A DNA stretch of 64,000 nucleotides from Aphelocoma coerulescens (Eukaryota; Chordata; Aves; Passeriformes; Corvidae): assembly GCF_041296385.1 (NCBI RefSeq), contig NC_091014.1:20559578-20623577 (forward strand). The letters are read 5' to 3'. The first letter of the stretch is position 1. Every line of letters begins with the position of its first letter. Below are positions 12,355 to 24,357 of the stretch, piece after piece. A model generated the notes under the pieces. That model was given only the letters and a program-made list of their open reading frames with translations. It was not told where the DNA came from and did no database searches. The translations under genes and the position numbers were made by a program.

Positions 12355-15300
12355 ATTATAGTGTATATATAGAGATACTTTTAGGATAATATGTTTGAAA
12401 GTAAGAAAAACACAAACAAAACACAGAGCCAACAAAAAACATGGACCCCAATGTAGTAGAAATTTGTAATTGTTGAACACACGTATCTCTCACATTCACA
12501 CAGCAAAACCCAGTGTGTTAGGGCTAGCACTGTCCCATTGCTAATAATCATCATCAGTAGAAATGCATTACTGAGTGCTTTATGAACAGCTATCAGTTTC
12601 TGCCTTCTGTAAAAGACTCCAATAGTTTTATATTAAAGAAACATTTTTATGTTTACCAGAACTATTTATGGGATTCTCTCCAGGTACTGAATTAGGAGAA
12701 AAAGAGATTTAAATGGTCCATGTCAGAATAAAGAATGAGTATTATATGAGTTTACTGCTCAGCTTATTGCTCTGCACTGGCATTTGCTTTGCCACCTTGA
12801 CAGTCTGAAGTAATTTAGTAGATTGTATACCATCACTAGTTTAATTACAATGCTTCACTGAGCAGTCACTTGTGCACTTGCTAAGAATTTTCTGCTAAGA
12901 AATTGTTCTGTCCACTGCCATCAAGCTATGACTTGAGGACTTAATAACAGAGGTACATGTAGCCAAAAGCTAGTCATGTGGAAAGAATGACAACCACTAC
13001 CACACAGAAAACCACTGCAGTCAGATCCAAAAATTAAATCTCCGGCACCAAAGCAATCCACCAGCCTTCTGCTAAATGACTCTTAAATCTCTGTTCTGCA
13101 GAGATCCAGGTAGCCTTACTGCAGTGCTGCTTTACTGAGGTACTTGTAAGGATTGATTTACCTAATACTTGACCCTCCTATTGTCTCCATAAAGATATAA
13201 TTCATCTATCACACTCCAGAATCCTCCCTTTCCTAGCTATAAAAAGAAAAAATTGGGTGTGAGAAACAAAAAGGGTCACTAAGAGAATCCCAGCTGATCA
13301 TTTCATATAAATAAAATCTTCCTTATGAGAACACAAAGTAGCTCTATGAACACTAATTAAGAGCTTGCTATTAACCTTTAAATGGACTTTACTTGCCCCA
13401 GTTTTGCAGACAGATAGGCAGAGGTTGTTCATTTACTTGTTCAACATTACAGTCTAGTTGTAGCACCCACTCTGACTCAGATTTCTACAAAAAGCATCAT
13501 TACTGCCCAGCATCTATGGTAATGATAGGAAGAAGAATAGGAACTTCTGACAACTTGGTCTGGTCCTTTATGCATGGAAACAAAATCCAGTGCTTCCTCA
13601 TGAAAACTAAAGGCTTGCATTTTTCAGTATAAAGATATGTAGCCATAAAATTTCCTGAGGCTATTTGGATGACAGTCCACCTCCGTTTGGAAACAGTTCA
13701 GGGAATTTGGCAAGATATTAAAAAGAAAATTTCTAGTATCAAAACTGTAGGGGAGAAAATCCTTCACTCATAAACAGTTGCATCTGTGTAATTAAGCTTG
13801 GTGGGGATGTTTTCTGGTTCTTTTAACAGAGTTATCAGCAGTGAAAGGAAATTTAAAACTTGTGAAGTAGGACAGAGGCTCTTTACCGTGGAATGTGGAG
13901 AACACACATCACTCTCAGTCTAATCAATTAAACTTAGTTAAATAAAGTTAAACTAGTTTATATTAGGGTATAGGACAGGGGGTTATCTGCCAAGAAAACC
14001 TTGAAACAAGGATACAAGTGATCCCATGAGAAAAATGTTTCCAGCCAGCGGGCTGAAGGTCCTTTGCTGGCACAAGGACAGTGCAATGCATAGCAGCTCT
14101 GGTTCCAGAGTAACTGAAAACCCATCTGAAAGAGCTTGAGGATTCTATCAGTTTGTGTCAAGGCCTGCCACATAAGGGTAACAATAATTTTCCACTCCAG
14201 ATCAATTTGGTTTCCTCCTATGTATATCAATATACTTTTCGGTTAACACTTTTTTCCTGCACATAAACTTAAGCGTATTTTAATTTTTTTCAGCTCACTT
14301 CCAAACAGATCTTAACCCTCAGCTGGTTTATTTTTTTCACATCACACATTACTTTAATGACAGTGTTAATTTTCTCCTACTAAGCAAGATAGAATTTATT
14401 TAAAGAAATTAGATATCAAATGAAAGCAGAGATGAAAAAACCTGCATAAACCCAAAGGAATTAGCACTATATGCATCAGAGTTGTCCATACATTTTTTTC
14501 TTTCCAGGTATCAACTTTCTAGCCTTTCACACAATCTATGGTAAGTACTTTTAAGATTTCCTTTACTGATTAGGAATCCAAAATATCAAACATTTGTGTG
14601 TAAATAAACAGACACTAAACATTTACATCAGAGTTCATTTTTTCCTACATAATATCCAATGAAATGCTGAGGAAATTGAATATCAGAAAAACATTCTTGC
14701 AAGATTGAATTTCTCAAATATGATGAAAAATTAGTATCTTTGAGGTTCAAGAAACAATAGGTACACCAAAATCCTGGTATACTCTTGTATTAATAGGTGC
14801 TGACACATTTTCAGCAGGACTCCACATCTAGTTTTAAATACATTTCCTCTGGTGACACTGAAGTTTTAAGCAACTCAGTCCTGCCTTGTCACCCTCTCAA
14901 GTGTCCTGGGAAAATAGGTTCCAGAACATAAAAAAATATAAGTGAAACTTTGGACAAAAATAGTTTTAGCCTCAGCCAGATCTTTGTTCAGTTGATTGCA
15001 AATTGCCAGAATAGTTCTACCAGTGCAAACGACACTGATGAACATCCGAGAAAGGAAAGGTGCATATGTTGCCAAGAAGCTGGTAAGTGTAGCAATACTG
15101 AGAGAGGGATTTCAGTGTCACCAGTGCTGGTTCAGCTCCAGAGCATTCCGAGGAGATTTGCTAACACTCTGGGAGGTAAGTTAGGGCTCCAGCCAAATGG
15201 TGAAATGTAAATCCTACCATATGTAGTAAGACAACTATCTTTGGTTTTTAAAGACAAAGACAGACAAAATAAGTGAGTATAACTTAGTACCCTTCTGCAT
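12355..15300. other. Non-coding stretch, no gene seen
   Basis: I found no supported gene. Open frames at 13958-14230 (minus) and 14950-15210 (plus, 86 codons) have no recognised domain. A GGTAAGT splice-donor-like string follows CAAGAAGCT near 15082, but a single donor-like motif is expected by chance and does not define an exon. Confidence 0.6.
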
Positions 15301-15420
15301 CTTTAATATAATTTTTTAAAAAATAATATAAGATAAATTATATATCTGTAATATAATTTAAGATAAAGATAATTTATCTTAATTTAAAGATAATTAATAA
15401 TTAATGAATAAAAAACAGAA
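15301..15420. repeat. Very AT-rich, self-complementary tract
   Basis: This block is almost pure A/T. It contains overlapping repeats of TAATATAA, TAAGATAAA and AATTTATCTTAA, which can pair with each other (for example AAGATAAA near 15361 with TTTATCTT near 15373). It is low-complexity DNA that may unwind easily or form small hairpins. No gene is present. Confidence 0.75.
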
Positions 15421-15535
15421 GGACACAAGATTGTTTTTAAATGTTTTACTATAATAAACATATGAATAAAAAAGTACTAATACAGAAATTCAAGTATTTT
15501 TTCCAATTCTAGTTATCTTGAAAAAAATTGAATTT

Positions 15536-15539
<4 letters not shown>

Positions 15540-15566
<27 letters not shown>
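15540..15566. repeat. (TA)13 microsatellite
   Basis: Thirteen perfect TA dinucleotides are preceded by one A. This is a standard microsatellite, likely to vary in length between individuals. Confidence 0.97.
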
Positions 15567-17675
15567 ACATGTTCATAAGCATTTTAAAAATGAACCTATT
15601 TACATAAAGTTCCTGGGTTTTTTTAATGAATGGTTACAACCAAATATTTTCATTGTAAATGCATCCACTTTATGAGGGCAATAACCCAGCAACGAGAGAA
15701 ATATTTTAATACTTACTTCTACATTTTGATCTCCAAATTAGATACACAAATCATAGGGATGTAAAAATACTGCAAAGCATTGTTGAAGATTCCTGAGGCA
15801 ATATCACTACAAACACATTTTAATGTCTGGACCAATTCCAATAGTGTATTGAAATATCCAGCAATATTTCATAGCTTTTAAAATTAAAACAATGGGTTAT
15901 TAACACAAGGTTCCTTCAGATTGTCTTTACAGAGATAGTGATAACATCAGGGAAAGCCTGAAACTGTTATGTTGCTTTTCAGTGTATTCTAAAAAAATCA
16001 TCTATATTAAGTAAGGCCATACACTTCATGCAGTCAATTCTCAGTGGTATTTCAGAAGAGATTTATCGAACCAGTAGATTGCTTCCTCTCAGATACCGCT
16101 GAGACATGTTCGTGGAATTCTAAGATGTTTACGGTAAATTAGAAACTAATTAGTTGAATTGAAATGCCAGCACCTGCTCCTGCATTATTTAAAAGAAGAA
16201 AGGGCGAAAAGAAAAAAATCAACAGAAAAACATTTAGGGTTTCACAAATGGAGATAATACTTCAGGGCCTGGATTTCTTCAGGCCTATTTAATCATTTGA
16301 AAAGGTTGTCAAAATTATTGGGTTATGAAACTGAATCAATGCATCTTAGATATTTTTCCTTCCTGCAGCTTTATCGTCATTATTGTATTAAGATTCTGGC
16401 AAACAAGGCCAACAATATTTATGGTTCCTGCCATAACATTAAAAATGCATATCCCATTCAGATTTTATGAATCTTGACTTGCAGCAGGAAATGAGCAGTT
16501 TAGATGATAATTGACTTGTAAGGATTAGAACAGTTCAGGTTTCCCTCTGTGCAAAGAGAAGGTTCATCTGAGGTCTTGCAGCTAGATGATAATTCCTTCA
16601 AAACATCACATCTGTCTTTACTAAAAGGTGCTTTTGTTCTATAACTTTATATTGTGACAATAACAGTTATTAGTAAATCAGATAGAGCAGGCACAGCTAG
16701 CCATTCTGTGATGGGAAGATGAGGGTGAAATACAAATTAAATATTAGATATGTGGTATTTTATATAATGTATAACCAAATAGCCTGCCAATCCTAATGAG
16801 TTTGTAATTTAATCCGGAAAGTATAGTATCCAAGCAATTCTGGATAGTAATGTGTACCATCAGTGAGAGAATCAAAGTAATAAAAATGCTCTGAGAAGGA
16901 ACCGTGTTTCACATGGAGAACAGAAGGGGAAATTTTTATAGTACAGGAATTAAGAAGCTTTTTATATCAGAGAAAATTCCTCAAATTACAGATCTTAAAA
17001 GGAAAAAAAATAGTATTTTCCCTTTTCATAAACTATTTGGTTATAGCCATATTTCATTATTCCATTTCAATAAAGAATTACCAAAGTATAATCATCTTTT
17101 CTTGATATCAGTTTGCAAGAAGCAGAAATATCTTCTTTTACTTCTTTTATATTCTACCTCAGTATAAAGGCACAGCAACCAAACAAATACCCAGGTGGAA
17201 CTTGATATCTCAAAAAAAAGCTCAGAAAGCATCCTCAATAATATTAGATTTCATAAATTGCCAAAGATCCCTGTCAACAATTAAATATTTCAGTTTTCCA
17301 GCATAGTTCTCTGATCTTTTTTCCACCCTTTTCTATACTTTTTTCTCAGCTTACCCATATGTCTTCTTAAATTTCGTAGCTACCCTAATTGCTTAATCTG
17401 ACCTTCAGTCAGCTCATCAGATCTAATCTGCAATGCTGGTATGCTTAGAAATCCCAAAAAAGCAAGAAAACTGGTTTTGTACACCTTGCTGGCTATAAAC
17501 TCTGCTGTACTTTCCTTCAGAATTCATCTTTTAAATCAGACTTAAGAATATTACCTTTTCAGGGTAATTATTCTTTTAACAAGAAGAATAAAAATGACTT
17601 TGCAAAGTTCTTAAAAAAAATTGTGTTATTATAATATTCTATTGGAACATGTTTAAAAATATGTTCATGATTTTA

Positions 17676-17701
17676 ATTGAAGTGAACCATTTCACTTCAA
17701 T
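17676..17701. repeat. Perfect inverted repeat, 11-bp arms, 4-base loop
   Basis: ATTGAAGTGAA at 17676-17686 and TTCACTTCAAT at 17691-17701 are exact reverse complements separated by CCAT. They would form a tight hairpin in single-stranded DNA or RNA. No T-run or coding context suggests a specific role. Confidence 0.9.
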
Positions 17702-18109
17702 GCAGACTGGTTGTTTCCATGACATGTTTTAGTACTCACACACATCAGGTCCAATTTCCCCCCTCAGTGAGCCTAATGGAAACACACATCATGCAGTGCT
17801 ATACTGCGTTCTCCCTGCACACACTGTGTTGTGTTTCATGGAAGCACCACAGGGGATGGAGAGTGTAGATCCAGCTCACAGGAGGCCTGAACTATTCCCA
17901 CAGCACCACAGTTTAATGTCAAACAGAATGATTCCATCAAAAAAGTATAAATATTTCCACATGACAGGGGTCAGAGTGAGTGGTAGAGGTAGAATTTTTC
18001 CCTTTGTCTAAGAGCAGATACCTTGGATCTCAGTCATCACATATCCCATGAGTATCATACACAAGGTCTAATATATGGGCACCCATGACACCTCTTCAGA
18101 GTGTACAAG

Positions 18110-18133
18110 TTGTCACATATATATATGTGACAA
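18110..18133. repeat. 24-bp perfect palindrome around a TA core
   Basis: TTGTCACATATA at 18110-18121 is followed directly by its exact reverse complement at 18122-18133. The centre is alternating AT. It could extrude a cruciform or act as a dyad binding site, but AT-core palindromes also arise by chance. Confidence 0.9.
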
Positions 18134-20817
18134 ATTTGAAGTAGCTCGAATACCTGAGGATTATGTATGTAATATGCTAAGCTAACTTTCTCATGGCTGT
18201 AAATAAAAGGTTGGGTTACAAGAATGTAAAAGGTTTCAAGTGAGACGGGGTTTTTTCTCAGAAAAAAAAGGACCATGATGAAAGAAGGTTTTTCACTGGC
18301 TTTTGATTTTGGAATGTGTTGGTGGCTTTGGAATAATTTTACTTGAAAAATAAATAATTATAGGAAAAGTACCAGGCATAGGTTAATAACATGGACCCCT
18401 AAGGAAAAAGCTTAAAGATAAATACATGCTGTTATAGAATTATTACAAATGTGACTTGAAACTGTAAGCAGAGACACAGGCTCTTGTTTTTCCCATTTTC
18501 ATTAAAATTGAAATTTACATAAAATTTCTGGAAAAACAAAGTAAGGATATGAAGTAGACTCACGCTTATCATATCATTCCAAAAACATATTTTAGCTCAA
18601 ACTGGAACTGAACCAAGTTCCAAGCATTACTTTGAAGACTATTGAACTCTGCCATCCTCTCAGAGGCTTGCAATTCAGAGGAATGGATTGACCAGGTGCT
18701 GGCATCTTTGCAGAGGGATCTCCAGCTCTGAGCCTGTCTGCATTGCTTGGCATCTCCTTGCCCTAATCTCTATCTATCACCACATGCATGGACAAAATCT
18801 TCTACAAAAACCAGCACTTTTTCACTGTCTTAACTGTTCTCTACAGTTCTGCAAACACTAGAAAGAGGTCAGTTATTTGGTTGTACTTCAAATTGAGTAT
18901 TTGCTGTTTCTAACAAGAAGGATCTTTGTTTCCTACTCTCCTACAGTGGACACCTGTGTTGAGCTGGTAACACAAAGCCAAGCCCTCTCCTGACTCAGTA
19001 GACTCCTGCAATCTCACTGCCTGAGCACAAGTGTATACATGTATTCATACATCCCTGCGTGTGTGTGTTCAGGGGGGAATCCACTGGAGGGAACAGGCAG
19101 AAAGGTCTAAGAAGTTTTGAATCCTGCTTCCCAGAGCTGTGGAGCTATTCCTATTCCAAATACAACATTATACTATACCTTTCTTCAGTTATACAAGACT
19201 GTATGCCACCCTCAGGGCACTTCAAAGAGGCTGTGATTCCCCATTTTTAACGTTTCCCATTTCCCAGCAGACATGAAGAAACCCTTCTTGGCTGAAGCCT
19301 GAGCAGCATGCCTGACTGTACCACATGGCACTTTTGAAACCAAAATATTGTCATTTCCATTATACAAACAGTTTTGGACTCATGGGCTGGTTGAAAAAGT
19401 AACCTTACTGGTTTGCATTCTAATGAAAATAGCATCAAAGGCACTTGAAACAGACAGAAGAAAAAAGTTTGGTCTCTATTTCCTGAAACAGAAATAGCTC
19501 AATTATTAATTGGAGCAATCTCAAATAATCTGGGTTTTTTGCTAATCACTTGACAAGCAAATCAGAAAACCCCATCATGCTTCACTAGCAGATGATAAAC
19601 AATATAAGAATACAAGTTTCTCTATCTAGACATGTGTAAGGAATTTGGGAATGGAGAGCAAACCTTTTAAAACAATACTTTCCATAGTTGAGCAAGTCAT
19701 TATAATGTTAATGTTTTATTTATTACTACTTAAAATATGACTAAGTTACTTTTTGTTTCACCTTAAGTAACGTACAAAATTTGCATAGCAATTTCAAGGC
19801 ACTTTCTTTCAAAATCACATTGTTATGTTTTTAATGTGGGTGGATGGATTAACTGTTCCTCCTCTAAGTATTGCTGGCTATTTCTTTTTCCCACTGAAGT
19901 CAATGCATTAGTCAGGCTACCACCACCATAAACAAATGTAATCTATTTCATCCATTGATTAAACCAGCAGAGCCTGAAGGAACATCTCACCAGCCAGGAG
20001 ACCAAATGGGTATTTATAACTTCCATTAATGCTCTTTTTGCATATAGATAGTGAAATCATAGAGGCGGCATTTTGGTTTCTTTGCTAATGTATTCAAATA
20101 GAGGGATCAGTCAATTTTGCAAAAGAAGCTTATTGCAAAATTTAAATAAATGTTGCAAAGTCTAACACTAAATCTCCCACTACGATGCTTTATATTTTAA
20201 TATAATCATTACACAAGTTCCATTCTGAAATTTGAAACACACCTGCTTTAAAGAACATTTTGCTTCAACTCCTGGACATCCTGCTCCCCAGACCTCTGCC
20301 CCTGTGAAAAGCAGCACACGATTCGCTCTGAGAGGGGGACTTAAAAGAGAAAAGATTAAACTGATTATACTCCCCACCTGGTGGATTTTAAGGGACATAA
20401 TGCAAATACACATATTTCCAGCCCCTGTTTATTAATGCTGAATAGTCATGTACCTACTTATGGGCCATTTGCAAGTACAACTTAACTCCACTAAATTCTA
20501 ATTTTCTGAATAAAAGATTTTGTCAGTTCTTTAGAGTCTTCGTTTCCCTCACTTCCAATCCCAGAGGTTTCAAGGAGTTCTGAACCTAGCTGGGATCACA
20601 AAGGATTGTAAAATAAACCGTGGGTTTGGGTATGTTGTTAGGGGTTTTTTTTTTTTTGAGGAAACAAATAGCTTATATAAAAAATACTTTGTCTTATTGA
20701 GAAAAGTTATCTACACAGCCTGCTGACCATGGCTAGGAGTAGTTACTCAGGGGGAGTCCCAGGAAAGCTTCTACCCATTGATTCTTCCCCTTCTTTTTTG
20801 TAAGATTTTGCCTCTCT

Positions 20818-21108
20818 TAGAATCATAGAATTGTCCAAAAAAGACTTCTAAGGTCACTAAGTCCAACCATTAACCTAGCATGGCCATGTTCACCACCAAA
20901 CCATGTCCATCAGGTCCACATCCATAGGTTTTCTGAAAACTTCCAGGGAGGGTGATTCCACACCCTCCCTGGACATCCTGATCCAAAGCCTGACCACACT
21001 TTCAGGGAATAAATTCTGCAACATATCCAATGTAAACCTCCCCTGGAGCAACTTGAAGCTATTTCCTCTTGTCCTGTCACTCATTATGTGGGAGAAGAAA
21101 CCAACCTT
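20818..21108 (-). mobile_element. CR1 LINE 3' UTR fragment, minus strand
   Basis: On the plus strand it opens with AGAATCATAGAATTG, the reverse of the CR1 terminus. It continues with AAGTCCAACCATTAACC, a GATTCCACACCCTCCCTGG block, CCTGGAGCAACTTGAAGC, and TTTCCTCTTGTCCTGTCACT, all in the order of a reversed avian CR1 3' UTR. The match breaks off near 21108. The element is a dead, 5'-truncated copy of about 290 bp. Open frames on both strands here are UTR shadows. Confidence 0.92.
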
Positions 21109-21439
21109 TGTTTGGAGAAAACATAATAAAATCCATTTTGAAGTGCAAAAATGACAGAAACTAACAAATTATAAAAAGCACTTGGAAGATAAAAAGCATC
21201 ATTTTTTGTTACATTGCACAGAGTGACAGGCATCAGAAGACCCTAGATCTATTTACAATCCTCCAGAAAAAAATTTAAAGTAATCTATATACTGCCTGTA
21301 ATTATGTAAAGAATGGGATAGAAAATAAAGAAAGGACATAAAAATCAAGATCGTTATGTAATGATACTTGGGAGAAAATGGTAAGTGAAAAGGCTGGACA
21401 AATCACAGGATCAGAGCAAGTCTGAAGTTGTCAAAGACC

Positions 21440-21745
21440 TCTACAGTTTGTCAAGACCAGTCTCCTGCACACAGCAGAATCAGCCACAGCTGTTTGCCTG
21501 GGATCGTGTCCAGACGATCCATCTCCACGGCCAGATACTCCACGACCTCTCTGGTCCTGTCACCAGATACCCCCGAAAAGAACTTGTCTTCACTACCCAT
21601 CATCGATAGGCCTTGTTTTCTCCAGGCTGAACAAGCCCAGCTCTCTCAGACCATCCTCCTGTGTCAAAGACTCCAACTTAATCAACTTTGTGACCCTTCA
21701 ATGGACTCTCCAATATGTCCATGTCTTTGTTGTATGTCTTGTTAT
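21440..21745 (-). mobile_element. Second CR1 LINE 3' UTR fragment, minus strand
   Basis: Reading on the plus strand, recognisable CR1 blocks are GGATCGTGTCCAG, CTCCACGACCTCTCTGG, CTGTCACCAGATACC, TCTCCAGGCTGAACAAGCCC and a degraded GGACTCTCCAATATGTCC. It repeats regions already present in the 20818-21108 copy (the CTCCA..CCTC and CCTGTCAC blocks), so it is a separate insertion rather than the continuation of that copy. The CR1 3' tip is missing. The 126-codon frame at 21428-21808 lies in this element and is not a gene. Confidence 0.8.
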
Positions 21746-21808
21746 CATATCATGATCACAGCTTTGTTCTCCATTTGGCATGCCAGGATTTTTGGACATG
21801 CAAATTAG

Positions 21809-24234
21809 TGAAGAGATACCTAATGAAAAAAAGAAAAGAAAGAGCAGCCTACAGTTAAACCTACAGTTTAAAAAAAAGGGTTAAATATTCCTGACAGGGT
21901 TGCTCACAATTCTGCATAATTCCAGTCTTTAGTTATGCTTACTTACTCAAACAAAAAACATTGTCATCTCAACAAACTGTACTAACATTTCATTTTTGTG
22001 CAGCCTACATTCATTATAATTTAGGTATTGCAGTATGCTGTCAAACTTTCATGAAATAAATGTTTGTCTGGAGAGATGAGAGGTAGCCCTTTGCCTTTTA
22101 TTTTTCCAAAGCAAAGCAAATGTGTATCTATGATATAAGAGTACAGATTAAAAAAAAACTTCCCTCTTTTTTTGTGTATTTTGGTAGTGAAATATGGTAT
22201 GAGGATTTTTTGGATAAGAAAAAAAATTACAAATAAAGGCTGTGCTGAATTTGTTTGTACCATAACACACAGCTGTAGCTTTAGATACATAGATAAAAAC
22301 TAATAGTTTGTAAACCCTACTGTATACAATTTTATTATGCCCAGTACTAAGTCCCATCTATGACATTTTTAAATTGAGTGGGGGAAATTTCAAAGGAAGG
22401 ATTTTTTATTTTATTTTTTTTTTAACATGAACTATTTCAAGACAACCTGGAAATGTAATTTTTCACATCAGGTTTCCAGAAAATGTATCACAAGTGCTTA
22501 GAGCAAGTGTATTCTTCAATAAATCACTCCTGTTCACACATGGAAATCCAGTAGGGCTCCTCACACAATTAGGCACCTAATTGTGTGGGGGGAAAAAAAC
22601 AAACAAACAAATGAATGCCTAAATAAATATCTGTGATAGAATTGCCCATTCATTTCTTGTCCTCATTCAACTTTTAATAGCATATTCTTGCCTGTACTAG
22701 CTATAAAAATATTAAGAATGTGCCAGTGCAATGGGCGCACACTTAATATTTCAGTTTATATCAAAAATTATTACTTCAGGGTTAGCAACATATACAATAT
22801 TTCTCTGAGCTCACACATGAAATAATTTTCCAGAGTATTTGACCAGTCAAATCTGGTTAATTCTGTTGACTGGTATTGATTCTGACCAAAGCAGACAGCA
22901 TTGCATTTTTCAAAACCTAGACTCAATAAATTCACAACCACACCAATTGAGCTGACAAACCAGAAGCCATACAATACATTTACATTCCCAGCTAGCACGC
23001 CTTCTCTGATCTTTTTCCCCCAGACATGAGGCTGTAATATGATTTATTCTACTCTATTATTGCTTTCTATGTCCCAGTCCATGTTTGTGCTTAGGGACGC
23101 ATGATGAATCAACTGCCAAGGGCCAGCACACTGCAAAAGTGAGAATATGAAGACGTGATAAGATGAAAATGTGATTACAGTTCCAAACCACCCCCAAAAG
23201 AAAGTCCCTATCACCACAGCTTACACACCACAATTCAGAAGACTAATATGAATCAAGAGCGAAAAGTCAACCAGAAATTTTAAGCAGACTACTGAAATAA
23301 GATTACAGGGTATGTGCCAAAAAATGAGTCAAAATGAGAGAGAAGAGTAAAAAATCCTGTATCTTATTCTGCAAGCTGAAAAAAACTAGCCTGCAATTCA
23401 CCTAATTTATCAAACATTTTCATCAGCTTGCACAGAACTGTTATCACAACATTTGCATTTCCATAGACTGCTTTCTAGAGCAGCTGAGAAAAAAAAATTT
23501 AGAAACACAGTTATGATAAGTGTACTTCTCCTTAGCACTGTCAGATTACTAGAGGTTATTGCCTGCCCGCCCCACTGCTGGGGACCAGACACCCCCAGAG
23601 CTGCAGCCAGCCCTGGCAGCATCACCCCACAGGCTCCCTGTGCTTCACGGAGGGGTCAGCTGAGGGGAACTGGCTGGATGCTGTTGATGACAGGAGAAGT
23701 ATCCTGGGCTCTGCTGCTGCCCACAGCTTCCTGCCATCATTACCACGCTTTGTTAAGAGAAAAGAGAACCTTTCACAGTAATGTGGAAATATTTCCTGCA
23801 GCATAAGGCTTCGCTGGAAGGCATCACACCCAAGTACTGCTCTGCCTCTGTAGTGCTGGACCTCTGAACCTCAATGGGATTTCAGTGATAATCACTTCTG
23901 ACTGAAGGCAGAACAGGACTAAAGAGGGCAAAAGCTCACAATAGCAAACTCTGTCAGCCCTTGTCATGAAGACAGACAGCTTGGGAAGCTTCTCTCTGTT
24001 AACTGGTTGAGTCCACTGTTGTTCCTGCTTACCATCGATAAAAGTCAAGAGTGCACTCTGTGGACAAAAGCCACGGACATGCTAGCTGAAGGATGAAAAT
24101 CACTTCTAGACAACTTAGATGACAAAAAGTAGGATTTCTAGAGCTAGTTTGCTTCTCCAGGCTCTCATTACTAAAAAAGTTGTCTTCAAATGGTGACTCG
24201 CTTCATTTATTTTAGATACATTACTTAAGCCGAG
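21809..24234. other. Non-coding stretch with a small GC-rich pocket, no gene seen
   Basis: There is no supported gene. A near-palindrome lies at 22562-22587, followed by a G6 run and (AAAC)n. A T/A-rich tract is at about 22400-22425. A GC-rich pocket around 23565-23720 carries a 117-codon frame at 23453-23806 that I do not recognise. Confidence 0.55.
22562..22587. repeat. Perfect inverted repeat, 12-bp arms, 2-base spacer
   Basis: CACACAATTAGG at 22562-22573 and CCTAATTGTGTG at 22576-22587 are exact reverse complements separated by CA. The core of each arm contains AATTAG/CTAATT, a homeodomain-type motif. It is directly followed by a G-run and an AAAC microsatellite. The function is unknown. 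Confidence 0.9.
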
Positions 24235-24237
24235 ATG

Positions 24238-24357
24238 AATCGTAGAATCATAGAATATCCTGAGTTGGAAGGGATCCACAAGGGTCATCAAAATCCAACT
24301 CCTGGCCCTGCACAAGACTCTCCCAAGAACCACACCTTGTGTCTTAGTGCATTGTCA
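24238..24357 (-). mobile_element. CR1 LINE 3' terminal fragment, minus strand
   Basis: Plus-strand sequence starts with AATCGTAGAATCATAGAAT and continues as TCCTGAGTTGGAAGGGA, TCCAACTCCTGGCCCTGCACA and CCACACCTTGTG. This is the reversed 3' tip of an avian CR1 and the same type as the 36.05 kb copy. Only about 120 bp are kept, which reflects a very strong 5' truncation. It is non-coding. Confidence 0.93.

Larger units (their letters stand above)
15567..20817. other. Non-coding stretch, no gene seen
   Basis: There is no supported gene or transposon. It holds two inverted repeats listed separately (17676-17701 and 18110-18133) and a T13 run at about 20645-20657. The block around 16100-16500 is rich in TAAT-type motifs and is discussed under findings. 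Confidence 0.6.

Noticed and set aside
14996..15184. Possible short exon with a GGTAAGT donor-like string near 15082
   Set aside because: One acceptor-like and one donor-like motif around about 73 bp are expected by chance, and the encoded peptide matches nothing I know.
17676..17701. Hairpin considered as a microRNA precursor or terminator
   Set aside because: The 11-bp stem is far shorter than a pre-miRNA stem, and intrinsic terminators do not apply to this kind of genome.
21428..21808. 126-codon plus-strand frame
   Set aside because: It overlaps a reversed CR1 3' UTR copy and has no protein similarity I recognise.
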